A stretch of 64,000 nucleotides of DNA. Origin: Bacillus sp. RO1. Lineage in GTDB: Bacteria; Bacillota; Bacilli; Bacillales; Bacillaceae_I. Of this stretch, positions 1 to 8,024 are shown piece after piece. The DNA lies in assembly GCF_012524115.1 (NCBI RefSeq), contig NZ_JAAZWB010000089.1:1-64000 (forward strand). Reading direction: 5' to 3'. The stretch's first letter is position 1, and every line of letters starts with the position of its first letter. Below the pieces are notes generated by a model, which was given only the letters and a program-made list of their open reading frames with translations, made no database searches and was not told the DNA's origin. The position numbers were made by a program, and so were the translations under genes.

Positions 1-57
1 TTCCAAAGCCCTTATGACATTGATTTTGACATCGAAAGAGTTTGCTTTTTTTGACAT
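1..57 (-). CDS. N-terminal fragment of a probable IS transposase OrfA (partial)
   Basis: An ATG at 57 on the minus strand follows AAGGGGAG with good spacing. It opens a frame that runs off the window after 19 codons and begins MSKKANSFDVKINVIRALE. The pattern F..K...V..LE is like the start of the helix-turn-helix OrfA of IS3-family transposases. The fragment is too short to prove this. The main support is its position just inside an IS-like end. Confidence 0.45.
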   Translation of the reverse strand, partial: MSKKANSFDVKINVIRALE

Positions 58-126
58 TATAAATACTCCCCTTCGCGGAAACAGATTTTTGTTTTTTAAT
101 CTGTCTACTTAAAAGGGAGCATATCA
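1..126 (-). mobile_element. left end of an IS3-like insertion sequence (cut by window edge)
   Basis: Read on the minus strand, the segment opens at about 126 with TGATATGCTCCCTTTTAAG, resembling terminal inverted repeats of Bacillus IS3/IS150-group elements as I remember them. A short hairpin (ACAGATT/AATCTGT) follows, then a ribosome binding site (AAGGGGAG) and an ATG at 57. The outer end abuts a 52-bp tandem repeat exactly where a repeat unit would continue, as expected for an insertion inside the array. The other end and most of the transposase lie outside the window. Family assignment is inference from the end sequence and gene position. Confidence 0.5.
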
Positions 127-390
127 TGGTGGTGATGAAGACCTCTGTGACGAGAAAAAAGAAGAAGAGAGGTCCTCATCGTGGTGATGAAGACCTTAGG
201 GAAGAGGAAAGAGGAGAAGAGAGGACCTCATGGTGGTGATGAAGACCTCAGGGAAGAGGATAAAGGAGAAGAGAGGTCCTCATGGTGGTGATGAAGACCG
301 CTGTGACGAGGAAAGAGGAGAAGAGAGGTCCTCATGGTGGTGATGAAGACCTCAGGGAAGAGGATAAAGGAGAAGAGAGGTCCTCCTCAT
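127..390. repeat. 52-bp tandem repeat array 1 (five units)
   Basis: Five direct repeats of exactly 52 bp start at 127, 179, 231, 283 and 335. Each holds an imperfect dyad GAGGTCCTCAT - 7 nt - ATGAAGACCTC and a purine-rich 23-bp linker. Linkers come in two types: one contains GTGACGAG (units 1 and 4), the other AGGGAAGAG (units 2, 3 and 5). Since 52 is not a multiple of three and no frame is conserved, the array is non-coding. The same repeat occurs near 12.7 kb and, inverted, at 24.9 kb. Confidence 0.93.
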
Positions 391-463
391 ATCAGTAAAG
401 GATGAAGCGTAAAGGCAAGATCCCGGAATATTTCAAAGGATCTAAGACCTTGATTCCTTTTTG

Positions 464-491
464 GCAATTACCCTAGGGTAACTGCTTTTTT
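464..491 (+). terminator. orphan intrinsic terminator upstream of the amidinotransferase-like gene
   Basis: GCA, a bulge, and the 14-bp palindrome TTACCCTAGGGTAA, then TGC and six T. No plus-strand gene lies upstream within the window, so it ends a transcript that starts beyond the array, or acts as a leader attenuator of the gene at 575. Confidence 0.6.
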
Positions 492-574
492 GTATTAAAA
501 TGTTTAATTAATTCTCCGTTTAGGGAATAGAATTCATAGAACAACCTACATATATTTGATCGGAGGATTACAAA

Positions 575-1438
575 GTGACAATTGATTTGGATTATACGGA
601 TAAAATGATAAGACCTACATGTAAAGATGAATTTGGAGAATTGCAAAAGGTCATAGTGTGTCCTCCAACTCATATGAGCATTACCGAAGTGATTAATGAA
701 ACACAAAAACATTTTTTGGAAGATAATATCGATGAAACATTGGCAACAAAGCAACATCGCAATTTTGTACAAGCCATGTTAGCAAACGGTGTGGATGTGT
801 ATAGTTTACCTCCAAGTGAGCAATACCCAGAACAGGTTTTCACTAGAGATATTGGGTTTACTCTTGGAGATACCGTTTTTGTGGCGAATATGGGCAGTAA
901 TATTAGATCAGGTGAAGAAAATATCCTTAAATCGTGGCTAGATGAACAACAATTATCCTATTCATCCTTCTCAGGTTACAGTGTAGAAGGCGGGGATATC
1001 ATTATTGACCGTGATATCGTGTACATTGGAATTAGTGGCAGAACAAGCAAGAGGACTTTGAAACATATTAGCGAATCTCTTTCTGAGTATACCGTTAAAC
1101 CTATACCGATAGACAAATCATATCTCCATTTGGACTGTGTATTTAATGTTATTTCGCCGACAGAGGCACTAGTTTTTTCTCCTGCACTAAGAGAAGAAGA
1201 ATTGAATTTTTTATCCAAAAGATATGAATTGATTGAAGTATCTAAAGAAGAACAATTCACCATGGGAACAAATGTATTGTCTATAGGAAGTAAAAAGATT
1301 TTCAGTCTTCCGTGCAATAAACAAGTAAATGAGCAGCTCCGCAACAGGGGTTATGACGTAGTCGAAGTAGATATTTCTGAAATCATCAAGTCCGGTGGCT
1401 CGTTCAGGTGTTGTACATTGCCTTTACTCAGAGGCTGA
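575..1438 (+). CDS. amidinotransferase/DDAH-superfamily hydrolase (YkgA-like)
   Basis: A 287-residue protein of the guanidino-group modifying superfamily (dimethylarginine dimethylaminohydrolase, arginine deiminase), in the length range of B. subtilis YkgA. Visible landmarks are EGGD near residues 138-141, the catalytic-His segment LHLDCVF near 185, and the nucleophile region SGGSFRCCTLP at the C terminus (Cys about 278-279). Such enzymes attack the guanidinium carbon through a thiouronium intermediate; the substrate here is unknown. The GTG at 575 follows GGAGG by eight bases; an ATG at 605 has no comparable site. The YihY gene follows closely and may be co-transcribed. Confidence 0.85.
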   Translation: MTIDLDYTDKMIRPTCKDEFGELQKVIVCPPTHMSITEVINETQKHFLEDNIDETLATKQHRNFVQAMLANGVDVYSLPPSEQYPEQVFTRDIGFTLGDTVFVANMGSNIRSGEENILKSWLDEQQLSYSSFSGYSVEGGDIIIDRDIVYIGISGRTSKRTLKHISESLSEYTVKPIPIDKSYLHLDCVFNVISPTEALVFSPALREEELNFLSKRYELIEVSKEEQFTMGTNVLSIGSKKIFSLPCNKQVNEQLRNRGYDVVEVDISEIIKSGGSFRCCTLPLLRG

Positions 1439-1459
1439 AATTGAGAGGTGGGTGTGAAA

Positions 1460-2320
1460 GTGTCGCGACTCGTTAAATTTTTGAAAAGATTGGGTCTTGA
1501 AATGAAAAAAGACCGCGCCACAGGATTAGCAGCAGAACAGGCTTATTATTACATGCTATCATTATTTCCTTTGTTAGTGCTGGCTTTATCCATTATTCCT
1601 TATTTGAATATCGATCCGCAAAAAGTAATAGAGTTTTTACAAACCATGATGCCACCCGAAACTGTTGCTGTTTTTGAAGAAAACATTAATGAATTCGTCA
1701 ATAAGCCTAATGGAGGACTGCTGACCTTCGGAGTACTTGGAACAATTTGGTCAGCTTCTAACGGAATGAACGCGTTTATCAGCGCGATGAATGAAGCGTT
1801 TAATGTAGAAGAAAGTAGGCCTTTTTATTTGGTAAGGCTTCTCTCTATAGGGCTAACTATCGGATTAATTTTTGCTTTCCTTATTGCATTTTTCCTCCCT
1901 GTTTTTGGTGGGATTATCATTAATCAGTTGGAATCGTTTATTTATATTCCAGGAAGTACAGCCATCATATTAAATATTCTTAGGTTCATCATTGCGTTTT
2001 TCGTTATTTTTACTATTATTGCGGTCCTGTATCGCATTGCTCCTGATATAAGCAAGTCGTTTAAAGAGTTGTTTCCCGGTGCAATAGTTGCCACCGTAAT
2101 CTGGCAGCTTGTATCCTTGGGCTTTTCGTTTTATGTTAGTAATTTTGGAAACTATTCCGCTACCTACGGGAGTCTTGGTGGGGTAATTATTTTGATGTTA
2201 TGGTTGTTTTTGACAGGACTCGCCCTCGTCATCGGAGGCGAAATAAATGCCATTTATCATAAAGATCGGATTACTACCAGCTCTAATAAGTATCACGATG
2301 AAAAATTCACAGCACTTTAA
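1460..2320 (+). CDS. YihY/virulence factor BrkB (RNase BN-like) family membrane protein
   Basis: About 286 residues with a basic amphipathic N terminus, the family segment TGLAAEQAYYYMLSLFPLLV near residue 20, and roughly six hydrophobic helices. B. subtilis YfkH is a likely counterpart. The family was once called RNase BN but is now regarded as integral membrane proteins of unresolved function. Three in-frame GTG codons (1448, 1454, 1460) are possible. AGAGGTGG at 1444-1451 overlaps the first two, so 1460, eight bases downstream, is chosen. A bidirectional terminator follows. Confidence 0.85.
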   Translation: MSRLVKFLKRLGLEMKKDRATGLAAEQAYYYMLSLFPLLVLALSIIPYLNIDPQKVIEFLQTMMPPETVAVFEENINEFVNKPNGGLLTFGVLGTIWSASNGMNAFISAMNEAFNVEESRPFYLVRLLSIGLTIGLIFAFLIAFFLPVFGGIIINQLESFIYIPGSTAIILNILRFIIAFFVIFTIIAVLYRIAPDISKSFKELFPGAIVATVIWQLVSLGFSFYVSNFGNYSATYGSLGGVIILMLWLFLTGLALVIGGEINAIYHKDRITTSSNKYHDEKFTAL

Positions 2321-2324
2321 TAAC

Positions 2325-2367
2325 AAAAGCACCGTTCTCCTTTGAGGGGGTAACGGTGCTTTTGTTT
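2325..2367. terminator. bidirectional terminator between convergent genes
   Basis: Twelve-bp stem AAAAGCACCGTT / AACGGTGCTTTT with a 15-nt loop. T-runs on both strands serve the YihY gene (plus) and the DUF948-like gene (minus). Confidence 0.85.
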
Positions 2368-2376
2368 GATGAATGC

Positions 2377-2691
2377 TTACATGCCGCGTTCATACTCATG
2401 AAGTTTTTGTTTTGAACTACTCTTAAATGAATTGGGAAGTTTCTTTAATTCTGCGACAGTAAAGGAAAAGACTGATTTCTTCCAATCCAGATCATTCTTG
2501 ATGGCTTCTTGTTTATTTTTTAATTGATTCACCTGCTCTTGGATTGCGTTGTTTTCTTCCTGGAGACGTTCACTCACTGTATTAATATAAGATAAAGTGG
2601 GATTCGTCTTTTTCCGAAATGAGATGAAGGCAATACTAAGCAAAATGATCGATATTACTAAAATTCCAATACTCAAATATACAAGTAGCAA
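2377..2691 (-). CDS. small DUF948-like membrane-anchored coiled-coil protein
   Basis: A 104-residue protein with one N-terminal membrane helix (about residues 2-24), a predicted coiled coil (about 35-70, repeated Gln/Asn/Lys/Glu) and a charged C terminus. This is the layout of DUF948 general-stress-type proteins such as YtxG, but similarity is weak, so the family name is tentative. The frame is open further upstream to 2766, but a TTG at 2691 sits five bases after AAAGGAGGGG and places the helix at the very N terminus, so it is preferred. Confidence 0.6.
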   Translation of the reverse strand: MLLVYLSIGILVISIILLSIAFISFRKKTNPTLSYINTVSERLQEENNAIQEQVNQLKNKQEAIKNDLDWKKSVFSFTVAELKKLPNSFKSSSKQKLHEYERGM

Positions 2692-2766
2692 TTTTTCCCC
2701 TCCTTTTATTACATATAGACTAAATACCCCACAATAGATGATAAAAACATGATAAGTTTTTAACAC

Positions 2767-2800
2767 AAAAAGAAACCTGAGCTAGGAGCTACAGGTTTCT
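2767..2800 (-). terminator. terminator of the 56-residue small gene
   Basis: Minus-strand stem AGAAACCTG / CAGGTTTCT with a 12-nt loop, followed by a T-rich tail (AAAA at 2767-2770 on the plus strand). Confidence 0.65.
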
Positions 2801-2819
2801 CGAGTTTAGTTAACTATTA

Positions 2820-2990
2820 TTAGCTATGTTTAATCTCTTCTTCGAAATAAAAGGTTTTAGGGTTTTCTTTTATGGTGTAGGAGTATCTTTTTAAATTGGG
2901 GACGTAGTTGAATTTTAAGATGGTAACTTCCTCGCCAGTACTTTTCAAAATGACTTTTTCATTATCTTGGAACTTGTTTTTTTGTTTCAT
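2820..2990 (-). CDS. 56-residue basic hypothetical protein
   Basis: Opens with ATG at 2990 after an AAGAAGGAAC ribosome binding site. The product starts MKQKNKFQDNEKVILKSTGE and ends FEEEIKHS. The pattern 'F.DNEKVILKSTGEEVTILKF' suggests a small SH3-like beta-barrel of the kind found in many small Bacillus proteins, but I do not recognise a family. The codon pattern is plausible, and a hairpin terminator follows at once, which supports a real gene. Confidence 0.65.
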   Translation of the reverse strand: MKQKNKFQDNEKVILKSTGEEVTILKFNYVPNLKRYSYTIKENPKTFYFEEEIKHS

Positions 2991-3141
2991 TGATGTTCCT
3001 TCTTTCCATTTGGAATTCTAATCATTCTTTCATTATCTCATACAATAAGGAGTAATCCCACTTAATCATCAAAATTTAATATTTGGAGAGGTTTATGATA
3101 TAGTTTGGGAATGAAAAAATGATGAGTTGAGGAAATAATAA

Positions 3142-5331
3142 ATGAAGACGATTCAGTATATTAACGAATGGAAAAAAGCATTACAAGCTGAAATACAACA
3201 TTTAAAGAAATTTGGGAGCACCAAATATCTAATAAATAATGGACACCTAATATCCACCGATGAAGGTTTTACATACTTCTTTGAAACCTATACTTCCGTA
3301 AGAATTCCTGTAGGTTCACTAGTGAAAGTGGAGTGGGGGGGAATCAAAACGGAAGGGAAGATTCTATCGTCAGAAGGGAAGAATGTCATTATTTATTTTG
3401 AACAATCCCTTGGAGACATCCTTACAGAGGCGTATCTATCTCATGATCCTTGGGAATTATTGGATCAACTTTTCCAACGATTGGATGAATTGAAAGAAAG
3501 TAAAAAGAAGCGGGCCCGTATTAAAAGACTAATGCATCCGGAAATGAAACCAAAACATCCAACCGAGATTATAAAAAGCAGTGTTCATGAATTGATTCTA
3601 CGATCCAAATATAATCCCGTTACGTTCGTATGGGGACCTCCTGGTACAGGAAAAACCTATACGCTGGCAAGGGTAGCTGCTAATAAATATTTTAAAAAGA
3701 AGAAAGTCTTGCTACTATCTCACAGTAATCAGTCCGTAGATGTCTTGATGCGAGAGATTTCTATCTTTCTTTCCAAGCAGGAACGCAATAGAGAAGGTGA
3801 CGTTCTTCGATATGGTTCACATAACAGTGACATATTAACAAACCTTCCAGCTATTACAACCTCACAGCTTCTTCAAAGCAGAGATCCTTTACTTGCTAAA
3901 GACAGAGATGATGTGTTGGAACAGAGGAAGCTCCTAAAATTTGATTTATCCAAATCTTTTAGTAAGAGGGATTCTGAATCATTGCTTAAGGTTGAAACGA
4001 AAATAGCAAGGGTATTGGAAAAAATAAGGCAAAAAGAAATGGATTTTCTAGAGAATGCGTCCATTATAGGAACTACTCTCGCCAAAGCGGCGATGGATCC
4101 GGCTATATATGATACAGAATATGATGTGGTCATTGTAGATGAAGCTAGTATGGCATATGTACCGCAAACAGCTTTTGCGGCATCACTTGCCAAACATATT
4201 ATTATATGCGGAGATTTCAAGCAACTCCCACCTATCGCCTCAGGAAGACATGAGTTAGTAGAAAAATGGTTAAAAGAAGATGTGTTCCATCGAACAGGAG
4301 TAGCCGAAAATGTTCAATCCTCTCGCTTACACCCTCATTTGTTCCTATTAAAAGAACAACGGAGAATGCATCCAGATATCTCTGCTTTTACAAACAAATA
4401 TATCTATCATTCTCTTGTAGGTGACCATCCAAGTGTTATAAAAAATCGACAGCTCATTGCCAGGCAGCGGCCATTCCCTGATCAAGCATCCATTTTGCTT
4501 GATACGTGCAATACAGGTGAGCATGCCTTTACTGACAAAAGCAGCAGGTCCCGGATTAATTTATGGCATTTACTCAAAGGGTTTCAACTCATTCATGAAG
4601 CATATATAGAGGGAGGAAGATCTATTGGTTATATTTCACCATACCGTGCTCAAGCTCAATGGATGGATGTGTTGCTGCAAGATATTTATGGACTTGAACT
4701 TGAAACAGCCGAGATCGTAACCGCGACGGTCCACCGTTTTCAAGGAAGTGAGCAGGATATTATCATATTCGATTCTGTTGATAGCCTTCCTATAGAGAGG
4801 CCGGGGATGTTGTTAGTTGGTAAAGAAAGCGAACGTTTATTGAATGTTGCCATCACAAGGTCAAAAGGAAAATTCATTCACATTTGTGACAGTCAATACA
4901 TTAAAAAGAAGGTTTCTTACAATAAGATTATCAGAAAATTGGTAGACTATCAGGAAGAGTCGCAATTTCATGTACAGCCACATCAAGTAGGTTCTTGGAT
5001 TAAACATCAGCATCCAAAGGTCCAATGGATGCATGCTAGAAAGTGGGATAGAGTGATGGAGGACATGAAACGTTCTGCTCATTCTATTACAATAGGCATT
5101 CAAAACAGTAATGCGCTTCCCGAAGAGTGGAGATCCTACTTAACTAAGTGGAAGAACAGGGTATCCATTATCACAAAGGAAGTAACGTTTCCTTTTATCA
5201 TAATCGACAACCGCATTCTTTGGCTTGGAGTGCCTGTAGAGGCAACCACCAACACGAAACCACCTTATGTAAGTGTTAGGGTGGAGTCAGAGGCACTTTG
5301 CCAGAAACTTATTCACCAGTTTGGGATTTAA
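3142..5331 (+). CDS. Upf1/DNA2-like superfamily 1 helicase with degenerate PLD-like C-terminal domain
   Basis: A 729-residue SF1B-type helicase. Walker A GPPGTGKT lies near residue 165, Walker B VIVDEAS near 331, motif IV-like KEQRRMHP near 406, motif V FQGSEQDIII near 531, and motif VI NVAITRSKGKF near 568. Residues 1-120 look like a small beta-barrel plus helical region. The last ~110 residues include FPFIIIDNRILWLGVPV, which resembles the second half of a phospholipase-D-like fold without the HKD catalytic residues. It stands alone between a convergent small gene and the DsbA-like gene. DNA or RNA substrate cannot be told from sequence. Confidence 0.85.
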   Translation: MKTIQYINEWKKALQAEIQHLKKFGSTKYLINNGHLISTDEGFTYFFETYTSVRIPVGSLVKVEWGGIKTEGKILSSEGKNVIIYFEQSLGDILTEAYLSHDPWELLDQLFQRLDELKESKKKRARIKRLMHPEMKPKHPTEIIKSSVHELILRSKYNPVTFVWGPPGTGKTYTLARVAANKYFKKKKVLLLSHSNQSVDVLMREISIFLSKQERNREGDVLRYGSHNSDILTNLPAITTSQLLQSRDPLLAKDRDDVLEQRKLLKFDLSKSFSKRDSESLLKVETKIARVLEKIRQKEMDFLENASIIGTTLAKAAMDPAIYDTEYDVVIVDEASMAYVPQTAFAASLAKHIIICGDFKQLPPIASGRHELVEKWLKEDVFHRTGVAENVQSSRLHPHLFLLKEQRRMHPDISAFTNKYIYHSLVGDHPSVIKNRQLIARQRPFPDQASILLDTCNTGEHAFTDKSSRSRINLWHLLKGFQLIHEAYIEGGRSIGYISPYRAQAQWMDVLLQDIYGLELETAEIVTATVHRFQGSEQDIIIFDSVDSLPIERPGMLLVGKESERLLNVAITRSKGKFIHICDSQYIKKKVSYNKIIRKLVDYQEESQFHVQPHQVGSWIKHQHPKVQWMHARKWDRVMEDMKRSAHSITIGIQNSNALPEEWRSYLTKWKNRVSIITKEVTFPFIIIDNRILWLGVPVEATTNTKPPYVSVRVESEALCQKLIHQFGI

Positions 5332-5439
5332 GAGGTTCATTTGGCCAGGATTCCCCTTTCTCTCCAAGGCTTATTGAAAGAGGTTTCTCACACATTATGG
5401 TATGATAATAAATACTAGTTTAGGAAATGAGGTGCAACG

Positions 5440-6153
5440 ATGAAAATAGAAATCTGGTCAGATTATGTTTGTCCTTTCTGCTATATAGGAAAACGAAGAT
5501 TGGAAAAAGCATTGGAAGATTTCCCACATAAAGATGAAGTTACAATTGAATATAAAAGCTTTGAATTAGACCCAAATGCAAAGCGTGATACGGAATTCTC
5601 TATATATGAAATACTTGCAAAAAAGTATGGTATGCCTGTAGAAGAGGCGAAAAGAATGAGCGCAGGGGTTGCAAAACAAGCTGCTGAAGTCGGTTTGCAG
5701 TTTAATTTTGATAACTCTATCCCAACAAATACATTTGATGCTCATCGTTTAGGTAAATATGCCGAAACAAAAGGTAAAGCGAAAGAAATGACCGAGCATT
5801 TACTAAGAGCACACTTCACAGAGTCAAAACATATTGGCGATAAAGGGTATTTAAAAGAATTAGCGATAAGCCTAGGGTTGGACTCTGGGGAAGTGGAAGA
5901 AGTTTTAGCAGGAGATGCTTTTGAAAAGGATGTCCGTTTCGACCAAAGAGAAGCAAGAGAAATTGGTGTACAAGGTGTTCCATTCTTTGTATTAAACAGC
6001 AAGTATGCCATCTCTGGCGCCCAACCGCCGGAGGTTTTTGCAGAAGCATTAGCTAAAGTTTGGGAAGAAGAAAACCAAAAGCCAAAACTGCAGAATTTTG
6101 AATCTAAGAATAAAAGTGAGACATCCTATTGCTCTGATGATTGTTGTGAGTGA
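5440..6153 (+). CDS. DsbA-family thiol oxidoreductase, FrnE/YwbO-like
   Basis: A 237-residue cytoplasmic thioredoxin-fold protein with no signal peptide. The active site is C11-P-F-C14 in SDYVCPFCYIGKRRL. A helical insertion follows (about 55-165), and the cis-proline loop is GVQGVPFFVLN (about 178-188). This is the FrnE subgroup, related to B. subtilis YwbO, linked to polyketide isomerisation or oxidative stress. The C terminus carries an unusual cysteine cluster, YCSDDCCE, that could form a second redox or metal site. The start ATG follows a GAGGTG-type site. A terminator lies 65 bp downstream. Confidence 0.88.
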   Translation: MKIEIWSDYVCPFCYIGKRRLEKALEDFPHKDEVTIEYKSFELDPNAKRDTEFSIYEILAKKYGMPVEEAKRMSAGVAKQAAEVGLQFNFDNSIPTNTFDAHRLGKYAETKGKAKEMTEHLLRAHFTESKHIGDKGYLKELAISLGLDSGEVEEVLAGDAFEKDVRFDQREAREIGVQGVPFFVLNSKYAISGAQPPEVFAEALAKVWEEENQKPKLQNFESKNKSETSYCSDDCCE

Positions 6154-6217
6154 TTGGATTTGGGGGACAGGTAGTTTGACCCACTTTTCAAGCAATATGG
6201 ATATTTAAGTTTGGAGC

Positions 6218-6252
6218 AGCCAGAACCTTTTTTGTGGGGTTCTGGTTTTTCT
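6218..6252 (+). terminator. terminator of the FrnE-like gene
   Basis: Stem AGCCAGAACC / GGTTCTGGTT with a 10-nt loop, then TTTC. Confidence 0.75.
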
Positions 6253-6433
6253 TGAAGTGATGGGGATCAATCTACTAATTATGCAAGATGAAGGTACTAC
6301 TAGGCTGAATTTATTGTTGGATATGTCTTCATTATCTATTTTAATAGATTATAATATTGTTATGTAAACTTAGTGTCTCGATATTGTAGATAATCAATCA
6401 TATAAGGGGAGAGATGGTGGTGTTACATTGAAA

Positions 6434-6643
6434 TGTCCGAAGATTTTATGATTTTGTCCAAAGTTTTCACGAAGTTGACCGAAGATTTTCGGTTTTTGAC
6501 CGAAGATTCAAGAAAGTTGACCGAACCAATTTTTCATATGACCGAACACCTCAAATATTTGTCCAAACATCCAAGTACAATTGTCCAAACCCTCCTCCAA
6601 AACAGCATAAAAATGTCCGAACTTGAGTAGAATTTGACCGAAC
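6434..6643. repeat. phased short-motif array A (TGWCCRAA every 21 bp)
   Basis: Ten copies of TGTCCGAA, TGTCCAAA or TGACCGAA start at 6434, 6455, 6476, 6497, 6518, 6539, 6560, 6582, 6614 and 6635. Spacings are 21 bp with one 22 and one 32. The bases between are AT-rich and not conserved. Most copies are preceded by T (TTGACCGAA). A 65-codon frame runs through the array only because 21 is a multiple of three. Function unknown; iteron-like or nucleoid-protein binding is conceivable. Confidence 0.88.
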
Positions 6644-6798
6644 GGTTTTAAACACCCTAAAATTCACTAATTTCTATAGTTTTTTCTTAAATTAACTTAT
6701 AAATACACACAAAAATTATGCAGCAGCCTACCACCATCTCGTTAATTCATGAGAAAGTTTGTAGTTTTAGAAATTAACAAGACTAAAAATTCACCACT

Positions 6799-6823
6799 AA
6801 AAAAGCACCTTTATATAAGGCGC
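6799..6823 (-). terminator. probable terminator of citA
   Basis: Minus-strand stem GCGCCTT / AAGGTGC (one G.T) followed by six T, just downstream of the citA stop codon. Confidence 0.6.
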
Positions 6824-6827
6824 CCGC

Positions 6828-7916
6828 TTAACTAAAATTCCCTATATACTTCGACAACGGCCGATAAATCACATTATCTTCAGCCTGTTCCAAAACATGC
6901 GCGGTCCAGCCGACCATTCGACTTGCTGTAAAAGTTGGCGTAAAAAGGGAAGAATCCAAATTAATTGCTTTCATAATGGCTGCTGCATAAAATTCTACAT
7001 TTGTATAGAGTCCTCTTCCTGGTTTAAACTCTTCTAATACATCTATAGCCGCACTCTCTACCTCTAAAGCTAAATCCAGCCATCTATCTCTTCCTACAAG
7101 GCTAGATAAAGTTTCCTTCAGTGCAATAGACCGGGGATCATGCGTTTTATATACTCGGTGCCCAAATCCCATCAGTTTTTCTCCAGCCAGTATTTTTTCT
7201 CGCAATTGTAACTTTTTATCTTTTACTTCACTCAATTCGTTCAACAGAGATATTACCTCAGAAGGAGCGCCACCATGCAAGGGGCCTTTCATCGTACCGA
7301 TTGCAGAAGTCACTGCAGATGCAAGGTCCGTTTCGGTTGAAGCGGTTACTCTGGCGGAGAAAGTTGATGCATTCATACCGTGTTCCATTGTCAGTATCAT
7401 ATACGTCTCCAATGCACGGACATGCTCAGGGCTTGCTTCTCTTCCGTTTAACATATACAAATAATTCTCAACATGGCTTAAATCTAGACGCGGAGGAATT
7501 AATTCTTTTCCTTCTAAATTTCTCTTTCTACAAGCAATGATTGTAGGTACAACCGCTGTCAGTTTCATCGCATCTTCAACTGTAGGTTTCCATTTCATAG
7601 AGTGATCTCCCGCACTGGAAATCACTGTTCTTATGATACTCATCATATCCATATCTTCTGGAAGAGCAAATAAGACTTTTTTCATCGTTGGGGAGAGGCG
7701 CCTATATGATGTAAAAAGTGACTTGAAATTTTCTAACTGTAGAGCAGTAGGAAGTTCTCCGAACCATAAGAGATGAGCAATTTCCTCGAAAGAATACCCA
7801 TTTGAAATGTCTCTAATCTCAAATCCACGATAAACTAAACGGCCATTTGTCCCATCCACTTCGGCAATACTTGTTTGAGTAGCAATTACACCTTTTAAAC
7901 CTCTTTGTACATCCAC
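6828..7916 (-). CDS. citA: citrate synthase, CitA type
   Basis: A 362-residue type II citrate synthase condensing acetyl-CoA with oxaloacetate. The two catalytic histidines are in GPLHGGAPS (about 213) and GFGHRVYK (about 252). The third catalytic position, Asp in most citrate synthases (NVDFY), is Glu here (NVEFY, about 306). Divergent pairing with a CitR-like LysR regulator matches B. subtilis citA-citR, where CitA is the minor isozyme next to CitZ. GTG start at 7916 follows AAAGGGTG. Expected to be repressed by CitR from the shared intergenic region. A 2-methylcitrate synthase is the main alternative, but the neighbour argues for CitA. Confidence 0.88.
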   Translation of the reverse strand: MDVQRGLKGVIATQTSIAEVDGTNGRLVYRGFEIRDISNGYSFEEIAHLLWFGELPTALQLENFKSLFTSYRRLSPTMKKVLFALPEDMDMMSIIRTVISSAGDHSMKWKPTVEDAMKLTAVVPTIIACRKRNLEGKELIPPRLDLSHVENYLYMLNGREASPEHVRALETYMILTMEHGMNASTFSARVTASTETDLASAVTSAIGTMKGPLHGGAPSEVISLLNELSEVKDKKLQLREKILAGEKLMGFGHRVYKTHDPRSIALKETLSSLVGRDRWLDLALEVESAAIDVLEEFKPGRGLYTNVEFYAAAIMKAINLDSSLFTPTFTASRMVGWTAHVLEQAEDNVIYRPLSKYIGNFS

Positions 7917-7939
7917 TGATAATCACCCTTTCTTTTGTT

Positions 7940-7963
7940 AATTATATTTTATAAAATATAATT
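7940..7963. promoter_or_regulatory. perfect 24-bp palindrome in the citA-citR intergenic region, candidate CitR operator
   Basis: The half site AATTATATTTTA is followed directly by its exact reverse complement. It lies between the divergent starts (7916 and 8025). LysR-type regulators usually bind AT-rich dyads there and autoregulate. Assignment to CitR is inference. Confidence 0.6.
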
Positions 7964-8024
7964 GATTATGAAAATTAAAGATAATAAAATATATTGATTA
8001 AAAAAGGTAATCAGGGGGAATCCA

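Noticed and set aside
6433-6630. A 65-codon frame with heptad-like LTExxxx repeats, which would read as a small coiled coil
   Set aside because: The heptads arise because the DNA motif repeats every 21 bp. The motif continues beyond the stop codon, the 22- and 32-bp steps ignore reading frame, and sister arrays with 20-bp steps cannot code. A conserved protein remains a remote alternative.
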